Positions 23,076 to 35,179 are shown, counted from the stretch's first letter. The stretch is DNA of 64,000 nucleotides from Melitaea cinxia (GCF_905220565.1 NC_059418.1:11681941-11745940), one strand, 5' to 3'. Notes: a model not told the origin generated them from the letters alone. Translations and numbers: made by a program.

Positions 23076-23214
23076 TATTAATTATTAAAACGGTTTACAC
23101 TAGTTACATTAATTATATAAAAAATTATGTGGTGTCATGGGACAGCAGGTAGGAACGAAGTTCCTTCGGATAGTATAGAAGCAAAACAATTCGAAAAAAA
23201 AAATGTTGAATTTT

Positions 23215-23440
23215 TAACCGACTTCAAAAAAAGGAGGAGTTTACTCAATTCGACCGTATATATATATATTTTTTTTTATGTATGTTCGGGGATAACTTCT
23301 TCGTTTATAAACCGATTTTGATAATTCTTTTTTTGTTGGAAAGGAGATATCCATAGTTTGGTACCATGATAAGGAAACCAGGATCTGATGATGGGATCCC
23401 AGAGAAATCGAGGGAAACTTTCAAAAATCGTAAGGGTGAC
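23215..23440 (+). repeat. AACCGACTTC-type element, 3'-truncated
   Basis: Starts 'ttaaccgacttcaaaaaaag', includes 'ggatctgatgatgggatccc', and stops without the right terminus. Confidence 0.5.
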
Positions 23441-23499
23441 TAGTAAATTTAATCATGTTTTCATTAAGTACTATAAAGCACTACTTTTTAATAAAGGTC

Positions 23500-24062
23500 T
23501 GGAGTCGATCTGATGATGGAGAAGAAAGATAGTAGAGGGAACTCCTCAACAATTTATAGCAATTACCTGGTTTTTGAACTTAATTCGTTTCTATTGATGA
23601 GAACTTTGCATCTGTATGAGTTATAAGTGCCATTACAGTCTGGTGATGGAGACAAAAGTTAGTCGAGGGAACTCTTTAACGATTTATAGCAATTACCTGC
23701 TGTTTGAACTTAATTCGTTTCTATTGATGAGAACTTTGCATATGTATGAGTTATAAGTGCCATTTCAGTCTGATTATGGAGACGAAAGATAGTCGAGGGA
23801 ACTCTTCAACGACTTATAGCAATTACCTGCTGTTTGAACATAATTCGTTTCTATTGATGGGAACTTTGCACCTATATGAGTTACAAGTGCCATTACAGTC
23901 TGACGATGGAGACGAAAGATAGTCGAGGGAACTTTTCAACGATTTATAGCAATTACCTGCTGTGTGATCATCTGTGTCGCAGGACCAGGTTTGATGATGG
24001 AGCCCATAAACACTCGAGGGAATTTCTCAACAATTTACAGCAGTTACCTTTTGCTGTTTGAA
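23500..24062 (+). repeat. Tandem repeat, about 130 bp unit, 4-5 copies
   Basis: The block 'gatggagacgaaagatagtc' plus 'gagggaact' recurs at about 23512, 23643, 23773 and 23903, with a degenerate fifth start near 23990. Each is followed by 'tatagcaattacctgctgt' and 'ttaattcgtttctattgatg'. The unit's start 'ctgatgatgga' also occurs in the neighbouring AACCGACTTC element, from which the array may derive. Confidence 0.65.
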
Positions 24063-24064
24063 GA

Positions 24065-24480
24065 CCGCTTTGATATAATGGTGCATGTGCCGTGTCGGCG
24101 GCGCCTAAACACCGACGGTCGCGGGTTCAATTCCCGCTCGGAGTGGATATTTATGTTTATACAAATATTTATTTTCGGTCTAGTTGTTAATCCTTGTGGT
24201 TCTTCCAACCTAGCCTCAGAGAACACGTTAGGCTGTCAGTCCCGGTTGTTATTACGTAAACCTGATAGCGAACTTTACTCATAGTATGTCGACGCGTTAG
24301 CTCAGCGGTCACAGCACCGGCTGTTGCGCTGGCGTTAGTGGGTTCAATCTCCGCGCACGACAGATATTTGAATTGGCCATATAGATGTTTGTCATTGTCT
24401 GGGTGTTTGTGCTTGTGTATTGTGTATGTTTCCGGTCCCCTGACACAAGAGAAAAAGCATCCTTGTTAGGTCTACCCATC
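24065..24480 (+). repeat. Two tRNA-headed SINE copies in tandem
   Basis: The first starts 'tgatataatggtgcatgtgc' with B-box-like 'gggttcaattcccgc' and runs through 'ctgtcagtcccggttgtt' to about 24285. The second starts 'gacgcgttagctcagcggtc' with 'gggttcaatctccgc', and ends near 24480. The two heads differ, so they are different SINE subfamilies, not one duplication. Confidence 0.55.
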
Positions 24481-24498
24481 ACTAAAAATTGTAAAATA

Positions 24499-24998
24499 AA
24501 ATAATTTTTAACAAAAAAAAAAACCGACTTCAAACAGGAAACTAAAAAGTGAAAAATAAATTTACTTAGTACAAAGTAATTCGTATTTTGATTTAGTAAA
24601 TCAGAAATGATTAAATAAATATTTTATAATTTTGAAGTTGGTGCCAAGTAAATACAATACAAATACAACCTGGCTACAATAACAAATACAAACAACATAC
24701 ACACAACAAACAAGTACAAAAAATATTATTAGATATGTCAAAACAATAACAGAATAATAACAGTATTCAACCTAATAGTCAATGAAACAAATTATGAAAG
24801 AAAACTGAGTACAACTTACGAGTAGATACTAGAGTAGTTATTGTTTTACTTGGCACCGACTTCAAAATTATAAAATATTTATTTAATCATTTCTGATTAA
24901 CTAAATCAAAATACGAATTACTTTGTACTAAGTAAATTTATTTTTCACTTTTTAGTTTCCTGTTTGAAGTCGGTTTTTTTTTTTTGTTAAAAATTATT
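24499..24998. mobile_element. 500 bp foldback MITE with about 154 bp inverted arms
   Basis: The left arm 24499-24653 and right arm 24844-24998 are inverted copies differing at only a couple of bases. Both carry 'ccgacttcaaacaggaaact' (inverted on the right) and 'gtgccaagtaaa' at the inner ends. The inner 190 bp is AC-rich, with no ORF. The outer 'aaaccgacttc' recalls the ends of the AACCGACTTC elements, but the body is different. Confidence 0.7.
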
Positions 24999-25384
24999 TA
25001 TATATATTCTAGTTCTTGATATTTTTAACTTTGTTGATTGGTTTTTAATTAAGTACATAAAAGTATTTAGGAAATTTAGTATTTTAGAAAATAACAAATA
25101 CCGTAAAATAAAATAAATGAAACAAAATAATAATAATAACAATAATTCAAACTATTAAGTGAAATAAAAAAACACGTGTCTTTATTTATTTTTGTCGACA
25201 GTATAAAATTACATAAATAATTTAAAAAAAATTTATTAGTAATATTTTAGTTTTACAAACGTCATATTATACAGTCGTGTGACTGATATTGCGTCACTTC
25301 CGTCATATATTTTTCTTACGGTTTTAGAATCACATTTTTTCCAGTTCGGTCGCCCAGCCAAATGTCAAGAATACCGTAAGGAAC
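24999..25384. other. No gene recognised
   Basis: AT-rich, no supported features. Confidence 0.3.
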
Positions 25385-25385
25385 T

Positions 25386-25600
25386 TCGTTCCAAAAAGAA
25401 ATACAACAAATAGAACCAAAAAAGGTGTGTGTGTACTTATGTACGCACGCAAGAAGTTATAGGTACTTCATCGGCTAGCTATCTTCACGTTACTAACTTC
25501 TTCTTCGTTGACTAGCTAACTTCAGGGTGTCGGTTTTTTGTGACGGCGTGCGCGCGCATCGTAAAAATTTACTCTCATCATTTTTTCCCAATGAGCCAAA
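25386..25600 (+). repeat. Repeat-13 copy (inverted partner of 28970-29127)
   Basis: Shares 'gtgtacttatgtacgcacgc' and 'aacttcagggtgtcggtttt' with the reverse strand of 28970-29127. A shorter piece occurs at 14105-14165. Confidence 0.5.
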
Positions 25601-26340
25601 AGAAATATAACTTCAAAAATAACTTTTAAATTCGAATCAGTGGTTAGCGCATTCAAACATACAAACAAACAAAATGTTGATCTTTATAATATTACTGTAA
25701 ATGATTAATTTTGGCTAAATTCTTCAAATTCTTTTACCCGGGGCGTCAATATCTCCAAGTACTGCCCTGTGTTAGACGTTCCATAAATCAAACACTCGGC
25801 GGAAGAGACCAATGTCCGGCGAGAGAACGTTTGTTTTGAGTTAAAATCACCAAATCACTCGGTTTTACAATATCATACAATGAAGGACAAGGCATCTAAA
25901 CTTAAGGGGCTACACTACCTCAGCTCGAATTCAGATTTCACCCGCACTGACACACATGAGAATTTAGAGCGCTTGGTTGTTTATCGCGCGAATTATTTCT
26001 CCCCACAAACATTATCAATACTTATTTTTTTAAAAACGCAACATATAAAATTTAATGTTCTTCATACTTATTTCAATTACCATGCTTAATCTCAAGTCCA
26101 AAACTTCTATATTTACTGAGATATTAAGGTTTTAATACAAAAATAGAGGTAACTTTGCGATTTTTTTGTATCGAGAAAATTTTGTGGAATCGTGTTTTCG
26201 AAACATATGGAAGATAGTTTATGTCCTGACTTTACCATACATAAATTTCAAACTTAAATATTCAGTAGTTTGGAAGATATGGATATCCTGCCGAGTGGAA
26301 AATAAGCATTTTGAGGTAGTATGCACTCTTATGGGGCATG
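25601..26340. other. No gene recognised
   Basis: The most GC-rich part (25730-25990) contains a 69-codon ORF (25880-26089) with no recognisable motif. I do not call it a gene. Confidence 0.35.
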
Positions 26341-26342
26341 TT

Positions 26343-26792
26343 GATTTTAACCGACTTCCAAAAAAGGAGAAGATTCTTAATTCGATATTTTTTTTTAATG
26401 TGTACTACCTCAGAATTTTTGACCGGATTGACCGATTTCGATAATTTTGTTTTTAATAGATAGGTGGCGCGTGTCATGTTGTGCAATTTAAATTTAATTG
26501 AGATCTAACAAGTACTTATTGAGATATCTAATAATGCGTTTTTACTTGACTATTTTTTTGTCGACCTACGGTGTATTAAATACTGCATAACTTTTCACTA
26601 GGTGTATCGATTTCGACTACTTGGCAATCCAAATTTGATCGAAATCGGAGGTGTATGATGGCTATTTTTTGAGTAATCTTTGATAGCGCGTATTGACTTG
26701 ACTATTTTTTTGTCTACTTACGTTATATTACTTGTCGATGTAATAGAAGTCGGTTTTTTTTTTCGTTTGCGAGCAAATGCATTTATTTATAG
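26343..26792 (+). repeat. AACCGACTTC-type element
   Basis: Starts 'ttttaaccgacttccaaaaa' and ends 'gaagtcggttttttttttcg' plus 'tttgcgagcaaatgca'. Intermediate length, diverged internally. Confidence 0.55.
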
Positions 26793-26964
26793 TTTTTTTA
26801 ATATTGATTTAATTTAGACTATTAGTACAATTACGTTCCGGCATGTAGAATTGACGCTCTTAAGGGTTCACTAATACAACAAATATGCTCTGAATACAAG
26901 TGATTCACCGCGTCAATATTAGACATAGACATTATAATGACTCAATCTCTAGTCTTAGAAAAAA

Positions 26965-27180
26965 ACGAATGTGCTTTAGACCATACGACTGAAGTGAAAC
27001 TTCTGCACAATAGACCACCACTGTGTCTTAGATACACGAAACGTAACTGGCTACGAGAGAAAGAAAGAAAGAAAATGCATGCTCGCATTTCCTTTGCTCC
27101 GTTCGCCTCACCCGATTACACTTTTCGTAACGCTCCCATCACGCATTCACCAGCTCACTCCCCAATTCAAACATAAAGAA
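26965..27180 (-). repeat. Repeat-10, near full length
   Basis: 'gtgctttagaccatacgact' to 'cattcaccagctcactcccc', ending 'ataaagaagttcaac'. A SINE-1 copy begins immediately after. Confidence 0.6.
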
Positions 27181-27185
27181 GTTCA

Positions 27186-27463
27186 ACTGAGGTAGGGCAC
27201 AGCAGGAATTTCCTGCTCAAAATATGGAGCAGCCCGACTGGGGTAGTACCTCGACCTTACAGAAGATCACAGCAAAATGTTTTCAAGCAGAATTGTGTTC
27301 CTGTTGGTGAGTAAGGTGACCAGAGCTCCTGGGGGGATTAGGGATTGGGTCGGCAACGCGCTTGCGATGCTTCTGGTGTTGCAGGTGTCTATAAGCTACG
27401 GTAATCGCTTACCATCAGGTGAGCCGTACGCTTGTTTGCCGACCTAGTGACATAAAAAAAAAA
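27186..27463 (+). repeat. SINE-1, full length
   Basis: Runs from 'actgaggtagggcacagcag' to 'gacctagtgacataaaaaaa'. Very close to the copy at 13176-13465. Confidence 0.75.
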
Positions 27464-28040
27464 GTTTTACTCCAAAATTTACTGCACACTTTTGTTCACA
27501 ATCTACCATATAAATTGCATATTGTTAACCGACTTCCATGACGGATGCTGGTTAAAACATTTGAATTTAAAACATTTCCTCCCTGCTATTGTTTACCATC
27601 AAAGCTTTTATATATAAATTACAGTTATCATTCCGCTTTCAACGTATCATGTTCAAAAATCGCATCGAACGCTAAGACCATTGTCCTTCTCTCTTTGATA
27701 CGATTCATGGGCAGTGTTCAAGAAAGCGTATTGTTATCACAGGAATGTTAAGCTTCCGTGAGTTTCTGTTAGTTTCGTGTGATTTTTGTGGCACTTATCT
27801 ACTTTTCAATATCAGATATCCATTTTATTTTAAATGTATTATACCATTACTTAGAAGCGTATGACAACAATGAGTCTTGAACGTGTCTCAAAAAATTATT
27901 TATACATTCGTAAGCCTCAATACTCTTTTAGTTAAGTTGCTTGCTTTGAAAATAAGCAATAATTCTTGGACAATTACAAAACCTGTATGCGTGTATATGT
28001 ATGTATTAAGTATGTTTTTCTTGTTCGTATTTATTATATG
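27464..28040. other. No gene recognised
   Basis: About 575 bp. The ORFs at 27545-27751 and 27877-28062 show no motif or splice context. Confidence 0.35.
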
Positions 28041-28044
28041 TACT

Positions 28045-28375
28045 GTGTGGCTACAGTACTAAAGAATATAGCCACCCCCTCTCTTCCCGTGGGTGTCGTA
28101 AGAGGCGACTAAGGGTTAACACAGTTCCGCTACCACCTTGGAACTTAAAAAGCTGACCGGTGGCGGGATAACCATCCAACTGCTGGCTTTGAAATACTTA
28201 GGCCGAAGACAGGCAGCAGCGTCTTCGGTGCGACAAAGTCAGTACTGCGGTCACCAACCCGTCTGCCCAGCGTGGTGACTATGGGCAAAACACATGAGTT
28301 CACGTTATTTTTGGCGTAAACTAGTGGAGGCCTATATCCAGCAGTGGACTGTATAGGCTGTAATGATGATAATGA
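28045..28375 (-). repeat. Repeat-2, full length
   Basis: Runs from 'tgtgtggctacagtactaaa' to 'cagtggactgtataggctgt', followed by (GAT)n-like sequence. Reverse orientation of 5512-5842. Confidence 0.7.
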
Positions 28376-28534
28376 TGAGCACAAATTATAATAAAAATAT
28401 ATCACAGCCAAATAGCACAATTCTCAAGTCGCTACTGGATGTCGTGTTCCTGTGGTAAGATGGCCGTAGCTTAGAGAAATACGTTATATTAACAGCGGAG
28501 GTAGGGTCCAGGGGATTCAGACGATCGCAGACAC

Positions 28535-28728
28535 GGTATTTACCGTTGCTCTCTCAATTGGTCTTGTGCTCCTGTGGTGAGTAAAGTATCCAGATCTTGG
28601 ATGGACATGTGCTTGGTCGATAGCAGGTGGGTAGTAGTGTTCTACTGTTGCACGTGTCCTTTGGTTACAGTAACTGCGTAGCTTCAGATGGAACATGGAC
28701 TTTTTTGCCGCTCTAGTGGTATAAAAAA
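28535..28728 (+). repeat. SINE-1, heavily degraded
   Basis: 'tgtgctcctgtggtgagtaa', 'gttgcacgtgtcctttggtt' and 'ctctagtggtataaaaaa' keep the SINE-1 order with many changes. Confidence 0.35.
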
Positions 28729-28969
28729 ATTGCTTATATTTTTTATAATAAAAAGGATATTTTTAAATATATTTTAGTTTGTAAAAATATGTCTAAACAA
28801 GTCATGATAATCAAAGAGAAATTGATTAACAGAATAAATAAAATTATCTGAATGGCAAAGATGCGTTGCAAAGGGTTTAATTAATTGTGCACCCATTTCT
28901 TACAATCACTATTCATCATCAATATAATAATCTGTGTTTTTGAAGTTTAAATACTTCTTTTAGCGTAGA

Positions 28970-29127
28970 GAAAAATGATGAAAGTAAATTTTAAGATGCG
29001 CGCGCAAACCGTCCAAAAAAAACCGACACTCTGAAGTTAGCTAATCAACGAAGAAGCTAGCAACGTGAAGTTAGCTAACCAATGAAGTGTAACTTCTTAC
29101 GTGCGTACATAAGTACACACACTTAAA
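28970..29127 (-). repeat. Repeat-13 copy
   Basis: Inverted partner of 25386-25600 with shared 'gcgtacataagtacacacac' and 'accgacactctgaagttagc'. Confidence 0.5.
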
Positions 29128-29603
29128 AAATTAACAGTGGAGTTTCTTGCCGATTCTTCTTTTCAGAATCTACATTCCAAATCGATGGTATCTTCATATT
29201 GACTATTACTTATTCTTAAATTAATATATGTTTTCAGATTACGATTATATTATTATAGTATTAGTATTAGCGAGAGAACGAAAGTAACATTGCCAAAAGA
29301 ATTAGCAAGTTGAAATGGCGTGTGCTGGAGTGGAGACCGCGTCTTGGCAAACGCAGTGTGGGACGTCTTCCGGCCCGTTGGATCGACAATCTACGTAAGA
29401 TTGCCGGTGTGGGTTAGATGAGGATTGCGGAAAACCAGGATGTCTGGCGCGAACTTGGAGAGTCCAGCAGTGGACTGCAATAGGCTGAACTGATCATAGT
29501 ATGTGCTATGTAAAATAATAGGTTCGTAATTAATTTTTATAAAATTTCCGATTTCTGAATCAATGTGCTTTCGAAGAAAACTTTTTGATTTTGAATGATA
29601 AAA
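29128..29603 (+). repeat. CR1-like LINE 3' end split by an RTE tail
   Basis: The left piece has 'gtggagtttcttgccgattc' and 'agaatctacattccaaatcg'. The right piece ends 'ctttttgattttgaatgat'. Between them, 29278-29490 is an RTE-like tail ('gcaagttgaaatggcgtgtg' to 'cagtggactgcaataggctg'). The sequence 'atagtat' flanks both sides of the RTE tail and may be its target duplication. The composite abuts the stop codon of gene A. Confidence 0.5.
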
Positions 29604-29605
29604 AG

Positions 29606-32600
29606 TCAATTCATTCGAATCGCTTTGTAAATATTTCTTTTTAATTCAAGTTCTTCATCGCTAACGCTTTCTTTACGTAATTTATTTGTGACAGCGTCAA
29701 AGTACCTTCTGTTATTATTTATTCTTTTGAAATTTTCTTTGTGATAAACAGCGTTTTTAATATTTGCTTTTAAGAACGCCTCTTCGTCAATATCCGCAGC
29801 ACCATCTGTATTTACGAGATTATTAATTTTATTTTTCAATTTATTATCTAAAATTTTATTTAAATATTTATTATTGATTTTATTAAGATAGTCATTTGTT
29901 TTTGTCATTTCATCTGAATCTCTTTCAGCACTCAAATCAGATTCTGTTCTAGAATATTCGTGTTTAAAGCTTACATCAGAATAATAACCCTCGCTGTCAC
30001 TTATATCTTCTTTTTCTTTTGAATGTGTCAAATCGCTGTTTATTCGTGTATCGATATTGAATTTTCGTATTTTCCCATAGTACTTGTACCGGAATTTTGT
30101 TGTCTTTTTCGTTGTAGTCTTCATTCGGTACAGGTTTTTCTTCACGTATTTCCTCATGTAGTATTTACTTCTGTGCATTGTCGGCTTAGGTGTCGTTGTC
30201 GTGGTTGTTGTTGTTGTTGACGTAGGGCCTCGCTTGCTTTTACCTCTCTCCTTCTGTTTGATCGATTTAAACTTTTCCTTGTACAACTTCATGCGGTGTT
30301 TCATTATTTTCATGATTTTTTTGTTTTTTACGTAATCTGTGTATAGGTCCTGCGTTGTTCGATCTGTTCGGAGATAGTGTTTCTTAATGATTTGTGGTTT
30401 TTTTGATGGTGATACTGAAAATTATGATAAAACTTTAACTGTTATATAAATAGTTTAATAACCGTTTTTTACTAAATGCATGTGGATGCATACACGGTAC
30501 TTAAACCAAAATAACTTTTTTTACAATTTTTGTCTGTCTATCTGTCGGTCTTTTTGTTTCGGCTATCCTCTGAAACGGCTGGACCGATTTTGACGGAACT
30601 TTCGCTTGCATATAACTGATGTAATAACGAGTAACTCAAGCTACTTTTTTGTCAAAAATTTATTTATTTTATAACTGAAAAATAACTATTTCTTAAATTC
30701 CTCGCGGACGAAGTCGCGGGCACAGCTAGTGTGTGTTAATAATATTAATTTATCTGCAGTTTTTCTAAACTCACCTTTGAACCTTCCAATTTTACGTCGC
30801 GCAGATCTATGTTCAGGAAACAACCTCAGCTTCACCGCATTGTTTATTTCCATCATCAGCAGCCTCTCCTTTGCAGTACCCTCTATCCTTTGATAAGGCA
30901 TCATAACAAAGGTTTTAATGCCATCACTAGCGATATCAATAGCTGGTAAACTAGTGTTGGGGTAAGTTTCGACATCTTTTAGGAATATGGCGAGTCGTTG
31001 AAGATCGTCATCATTGAATATCGTGTCTACTATATCTAGGATGGCGTTCATATCTGGTAGGACGCCACTTCTACGGTTTTCTAGAATAGTTATACCTTCT
31101 TTTGCTTGTACTGTAATTGTTGGAGTTCTTTGATTACTTTTTTAGATTATGTTACCCTATAACAATGGTGGTAAGCAAGCGTGTGGTCCGATCGATGGTA
31201 ATTGGTTACGATAGCCTATACGCAATACCAAGAGCATCAAAATCGTGTTGCAGAACTTACAACAAAATTTCTGTTTGTTAGCTACTGAGTCTGACTTCGT
31301 TTCCTTTCTTTGTCTCTTTATATACTGGTCTTATTTCAAGTTTAATTTTTACGTTTAAAAGGCTTTTTATACAAAAATGTACATCATCATTCATCATAAT
31401 CATTAGAGCCTATACAGTCCACTGCTGGACATAGGCCTTTACAAGCTTACGCCAAAAATAACGTGAACACATGTGTTTTGCCCATAGTCACCACGCTGGG
31501 CAGGCGGGTTGGTGACCGCAGTACTGGCTTTGTCACACCGAAGACGCTGCTGCCCGTCTTCGGCCTGTGTATTTCAAAGTCAGCAGTTGGATGGCAGCAG
31601 TGGTAGCGGAACTGTGTTATCCTTTAGTCGCCTCTTACGACACCCACGGGAAGAGAGGGGGTGGCTATATTCTTTAGTACCGTAGCCACACAGTACATTT
31701 ATACAAAAATGTACATAGTGATATAAAATAAAATGATTTTCATAAGATTAAGAAGGTACCTAAGGTGGTATAATTTAAATAACCAATGAAAAAAATATCC
31801 ATCCATCAGCCTTTTTTAACAGTCCACTGCTGGACATAGACCTCCTCTAATGTTTGCCATTCCGTTCATTTCTGCGCCCTCTGAATCCAGCGGATTTCCG
31901 CCGTCTTCTTAGGGTCGTCAGTGCACCTGGTTGGAGGAAGGCCTGTGTTCCTTTTACCGAGACGTGGCCGCTGTTCTAGAACCTTCCTTCCCCAAATAAA
32001 TACGCTATTCTATGGTTCTTGGTTCTGGCAAAGGGCCAGGTTATAACCGTACCAAAGTACTTATTCAACCCTACATTTTATTTTTCTCCCCCCTAACCTT
32101 GTATCATTTCAGGTGGTGAGACACTCGCCAGCTGCACCATTGTTGTGAATGTCTCCAGCGGTAGAGGTCCAAACATCTGCAGTTCATTGTTTGAATTTAG
32201 TCTGCAAAACATACTTTCAGATATGGTTATCGCAACGGATATTAAGTGCTGAAAATTTCCTTAAAATAAAAGATTGGTTGTCTATAAAGTTTGATTTACG
32301 GACTATAGTTTAACGTGACAACGTCATAACAAAACATCTCCTCGGACGCACAGGCCAATCGAGTGGAAGACAAATAGGTGCGGTGCAAGCGTACAATGAG
32401 CTTAACTGGACAATGAGTCATCCTTTTTCGTGCATACAGCCGGCGTTCATCGATTTATTAGACGTTGTTACGTCAAAAATTTTGGTTGAATATAGTTCTA
32501 TTTGAGAACAGTATAATTTGTTTATGTTCTTCTGTAAGTGCAAGGTACAGTCCCTGTCGGGCTGCTCCAGATTTTGAGCAGCACCGAGTACAGTCTGTAC

Positions 32601-33782
32601 ATTAAAATTAAATTTTAATTTTCATGTCAGCAACATTGCTATACATACAACTTTTGGATATAATTTAGCGAAATCTGATAGATAAAATGGACTTTGAAAG
32701 AGAACAAAACATATCATAAGGCATCATAAGCATCCATTAATTACGCGAGCTATTCCTCGATCAGTTTAGATACTTCCTCTCCCTTAGGTTAAGTTAGGTT
32801 ATCTTTCGATTATCTCCCCTCAGCCCAAATAAGATTTGGTGAGATAGGATAGGAGATAGGTGATAGACCCCTTCCCTCCCCACCATTCTGAACTCACGTA
32901 ATTAATGGATGTTCCCTCAGCTATATGTACTATGTGCTATGAATTACCGCTATAGGTATGATACATTTGATGCCCTAAAAGTGAATTTTGTTTTACCTTG
33001 TGACTTCAGCGTGCAGACCAACCAACAACGGCGTCAGATCTTCGGGTTTCTTTTGTGACACCTTTCTTAACAGCACGATCAGACCAGACGTAAAGTACCC
33101 TCCGCGAATCCTTGTCTTCACTTCCTTTATTTCATTCAGATGGTAAATTATTTCAGGTGTTACCATCGCTGAAATGGTTATAGAAATGACCCAGTTCAGT
33201 AAAACGTATGTAAGTATAAGAAAAGCTTTTAGTAAGCAGACTCAGACGAATATATATTAAATTCTTTGATACATTAAATATAACTTGAAATAAATCTAAA
33301 CTTACTAATTTCAGTTTCAGTTGTTTGGTTAAATATATCAAGTTCGGGCAGCTCTGTTGAAGTCATTTTTGTTTCTAGAGATGTAGTTATTGTAGATGTA
33401 ATTATTTTTGTAGTTGTATCTTCTTCAAGAGCATTACTTGTGTCAATTGTCTCAGTTTCTTGTATTGTATCATTTTCCGCTTCGGTTGTTGCTTCAGGAG
33501 TTACTTCAGTTAGTGGAGATGGAAGCGTTGTAATTGGAGAATCTGTTGTGATAGCAATTGTTGTATTTACTGTTGGTGTAGTATCTTTTATTGTTGTAAC
33601 AGTGTTGTTTATGAAGAAATTATAGTAATTCGGTTCCTTTTCCTCCACATCTTCGTAATTATAGTCGAAGTCGTTGTTTTTACGTTTATTATTTAATTTG
33701 AAATTTGTTTTGTAATTATTATCATGTTTAAGAGTTTTTTTCCACGATTTTGTAAAGACTTGCGCCATATTTTCATGTTGTA
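29606..33782 (-). CDS. Gene A exon set: Thr-rich, helical and Lys-rich secreted-type protein, family unknown
   Basis: Five exons, all with AG/GT borders and compatible phases: 33782-33306 (477 nt), 33168-32997 (172), 32201-32098 (104), 31110-30775 (336), 30414-29606 (809, ending in TGA). They join into one reading frame of about 632 codons. The first exon is rich in Thr, Glu and Asn, with a DFDYNYEDVEEKE acidic/Tyr patch, mucin-like. Exons 2-4 encode a helical module containing EIIYHLNEIKEV, ELQMFGPLPLETF, ENRRSGVLPDM and RIEGTAKERLLMMEIN. The last exon is Lys/Asn/Tyr-rich, with a run of about ten Thr near its start. No start codon or signal peptide is placed: the first exon begins in phase 1 after an acceptor. 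Either an upstream signal exon is missing, or exon set B (37063-42552) is its 5' part. I do not recognise the family; exported matrix or mucin-like protein is inference from composition. Confidence 0.7.
30530..30735 (+). repeat. Dispersed element ending CACAGCTAGT, in gene A intron
   Basis: 'tttcggctatcctctgaaac' and 'ggctggaccgattttgac' to 'tcgcgggcacagctagt'. Inverted partner of 33820-34030. Lies between the last two exons of gene A. Confidence 0.45.
31146..31258 (-). repeat. SINE-1 fragment in gene A intron
   Basis: 'gtaagcaagcgtgtggtccg' followed by 'atggtaattggttacgatag', a degraded SINE-1 3' half in reverse complement. Confidence 0.4.
31398..31700 (+). repeat. Repeat-2 in gene A intron
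   Basis: 'gagcctatacagtccactgc' to 'ccgtagccacacagtac', with a small internal deletion after 'gcagttggatgg'. Confidence 0.7.
31805..32000 (-). repeat. RTE-like tail in gene A intron
   Basis: 'aacagtccactgctggacat' followed by 'agacctcctctaatgtttgc' and 'ccgccgtcttcttagggtcg'. A different subfamily from the tail at 38585-39115. Confidence 0.5.
32205..32990. other. Gene A intron, mostly unique
   Basis: It holds a short SINE-1 piece on the minus strand (32525-32582, 'cttctgtaagtgcaaggtac') and otherwise nothing recognised. Confidence 0.4.
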
Positions 33783-33819
33783 CTGTAAGCGATTGCTGTT
33801 TTTAGTCAATTTATTTAAA

Positions 33820-34032
33820 ACTAGCTGAGCCCACGACTTCGTCCGCGTAGAATTTAACAAAAAGTTATTTTTCAGTTCGCAGAGTTATAAAATAAATAAA
33901 TTTCTACAATAAAAGTAGCCTAAGTTACTCCTTGTTACATTAGCTATCTGTCATTGAAACTCCCATCAAAATCAGTTCAGCCATTTCAAAGATTAGCCGA
34001 ACAAACAGACAGACAGAAAAAATTGTAAAAAA
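33820..34032 (-). repeat. Dispersed element starting AACTAGCTGAGCCC
   Basis: Inverted partner of 30530-30735: 'actagctgagcccacgactt' at the left end and 'cagacagacagaaaaaattg' at the right. Ends match the Helitron-like group by eye. Confidence 0.45.
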
Positions 34033-34171
34033 TGTTATTTTGGTATATGTACCGTCTACACATCCATATGCATTTAGTAAAAAGCGGTTATTTTAATATC
34101 ACAAACAGACACTTCAATTTTATTTATTTGTATAGATTTACTCAAAGTTTACTGTATTTTTTATATATACA

Positions 34172-34290
34172 ACTACAACAAGCGTACGGCTCACCTGATG
34201 GCAAGCGATTACCGTAGCCTATAGACGCATGACGATGAGACGCAACACCAGAAGCAACGCAAGCGCGTTGCCAACCCTATTAAAACTAAA
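34172..34290 (-). repeat. SINE-1 3' fragment
   Basis: 'caagcgtacggctcacctga' and 'aacgcaagcgcgttgccaac' with an internal insertion. Confidence 0.55.
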
Positions 34291-34499
34291 GAAAAAAAAA
34301 AACAATTTTTACCCTCATCCAACTGTAGGACGAGAACATATTTTATTAAATTAAACACAAATAAAAATGTTATTTCAAAGCGTAGCATTTATTTTACATA
34401 ACTTTAAAAATATATATAAAAATATTTTATGACTGTTGAGTAGTTAAATAAATGGATTTTTATTACTACTTTTTGCATTTGTGTGTTCATAGTTCGATG

Positions 34500-35065
34500 T
34501 GCTTTACTTCATAAAATTAAAAACATCTTTATTCAAATAGGCTTCATAAGCACTTTCGAATCGTAATTTTACAAATTTTAAAGTGAGGCTACAACCGATT
34601 CGGAATGTAGATTCTGCAAAGAAGAATCGGCAAGAAACTCCGCAGTTACTCTTTTGAAAAATAATATATAAACTGTGTTTTAGTACAAAATTAGTAATAT
34701 CTTGCATGAAATACAGCGTCACTAAGTCCATACATTTTTATCAACTGTGTAACTGTGTAATCTTAATCTTTTTTAAATAAACATTTTAAAATGTTGAGAC
34801 AATTGCATTATTGTTTGTGGGATTTTATTATACATGCGAATACCATAACTCAGAAAGGAGACGTTTACTTTGCACAGTCGGAAAATTGGAGTTACAATTT
34901 TGTTATTCCTTCTCGTATTTACATTGCAATTATTACTATTTATATCAAAACAATCAATATTCTTGTGAATATACGATAGGGTCGAAAGTCTTCTGAAATA
35001 TTGCTTGAAGAAATCAATATAATTTTTTAAAATAAGCAAAAATATCAATCTTACAAATATCACAT
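34500..35065 (-). pseudogene. CR1-like LINE 3' end with reverse transcriptase tail remnant
   Basis: On the minus strand, 35063-34773 encodes a remnant ending in SYGIRMYNKIPQTIMQLSQH, a typical 'GI(K/R)xYNKxP' C-terminal LINE motif. The 3' UTR follows, with 'gaagaatcggcaagaaactc' blocks on the plus strand and 'cttcataagcactttcgaat' at the end. It lies between exon sets A and B. Confidence 0.55.
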
Positions 35066-35179
35066 AACTTTCTTGTACTAAATTATTTAGATCACTTAAA
35101 TATTAAAAATATATAATTATTATACTTTTACGTTGATTTTTTTAATAATGTAGATTAAAGGCTAGTATGGGAATGCTTA

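Noticed and set aside
23500..24062. CRISPR-like direct repeats
   Set aside because: Units are contiguous 130 bp tandem copies without unique spacers, and the genome is eukaryotic.
25880..26089. 69-codon ORF in a GC-richer patch as a possible gene
   Set aside because: No motif, splice partner or related copy supports it.
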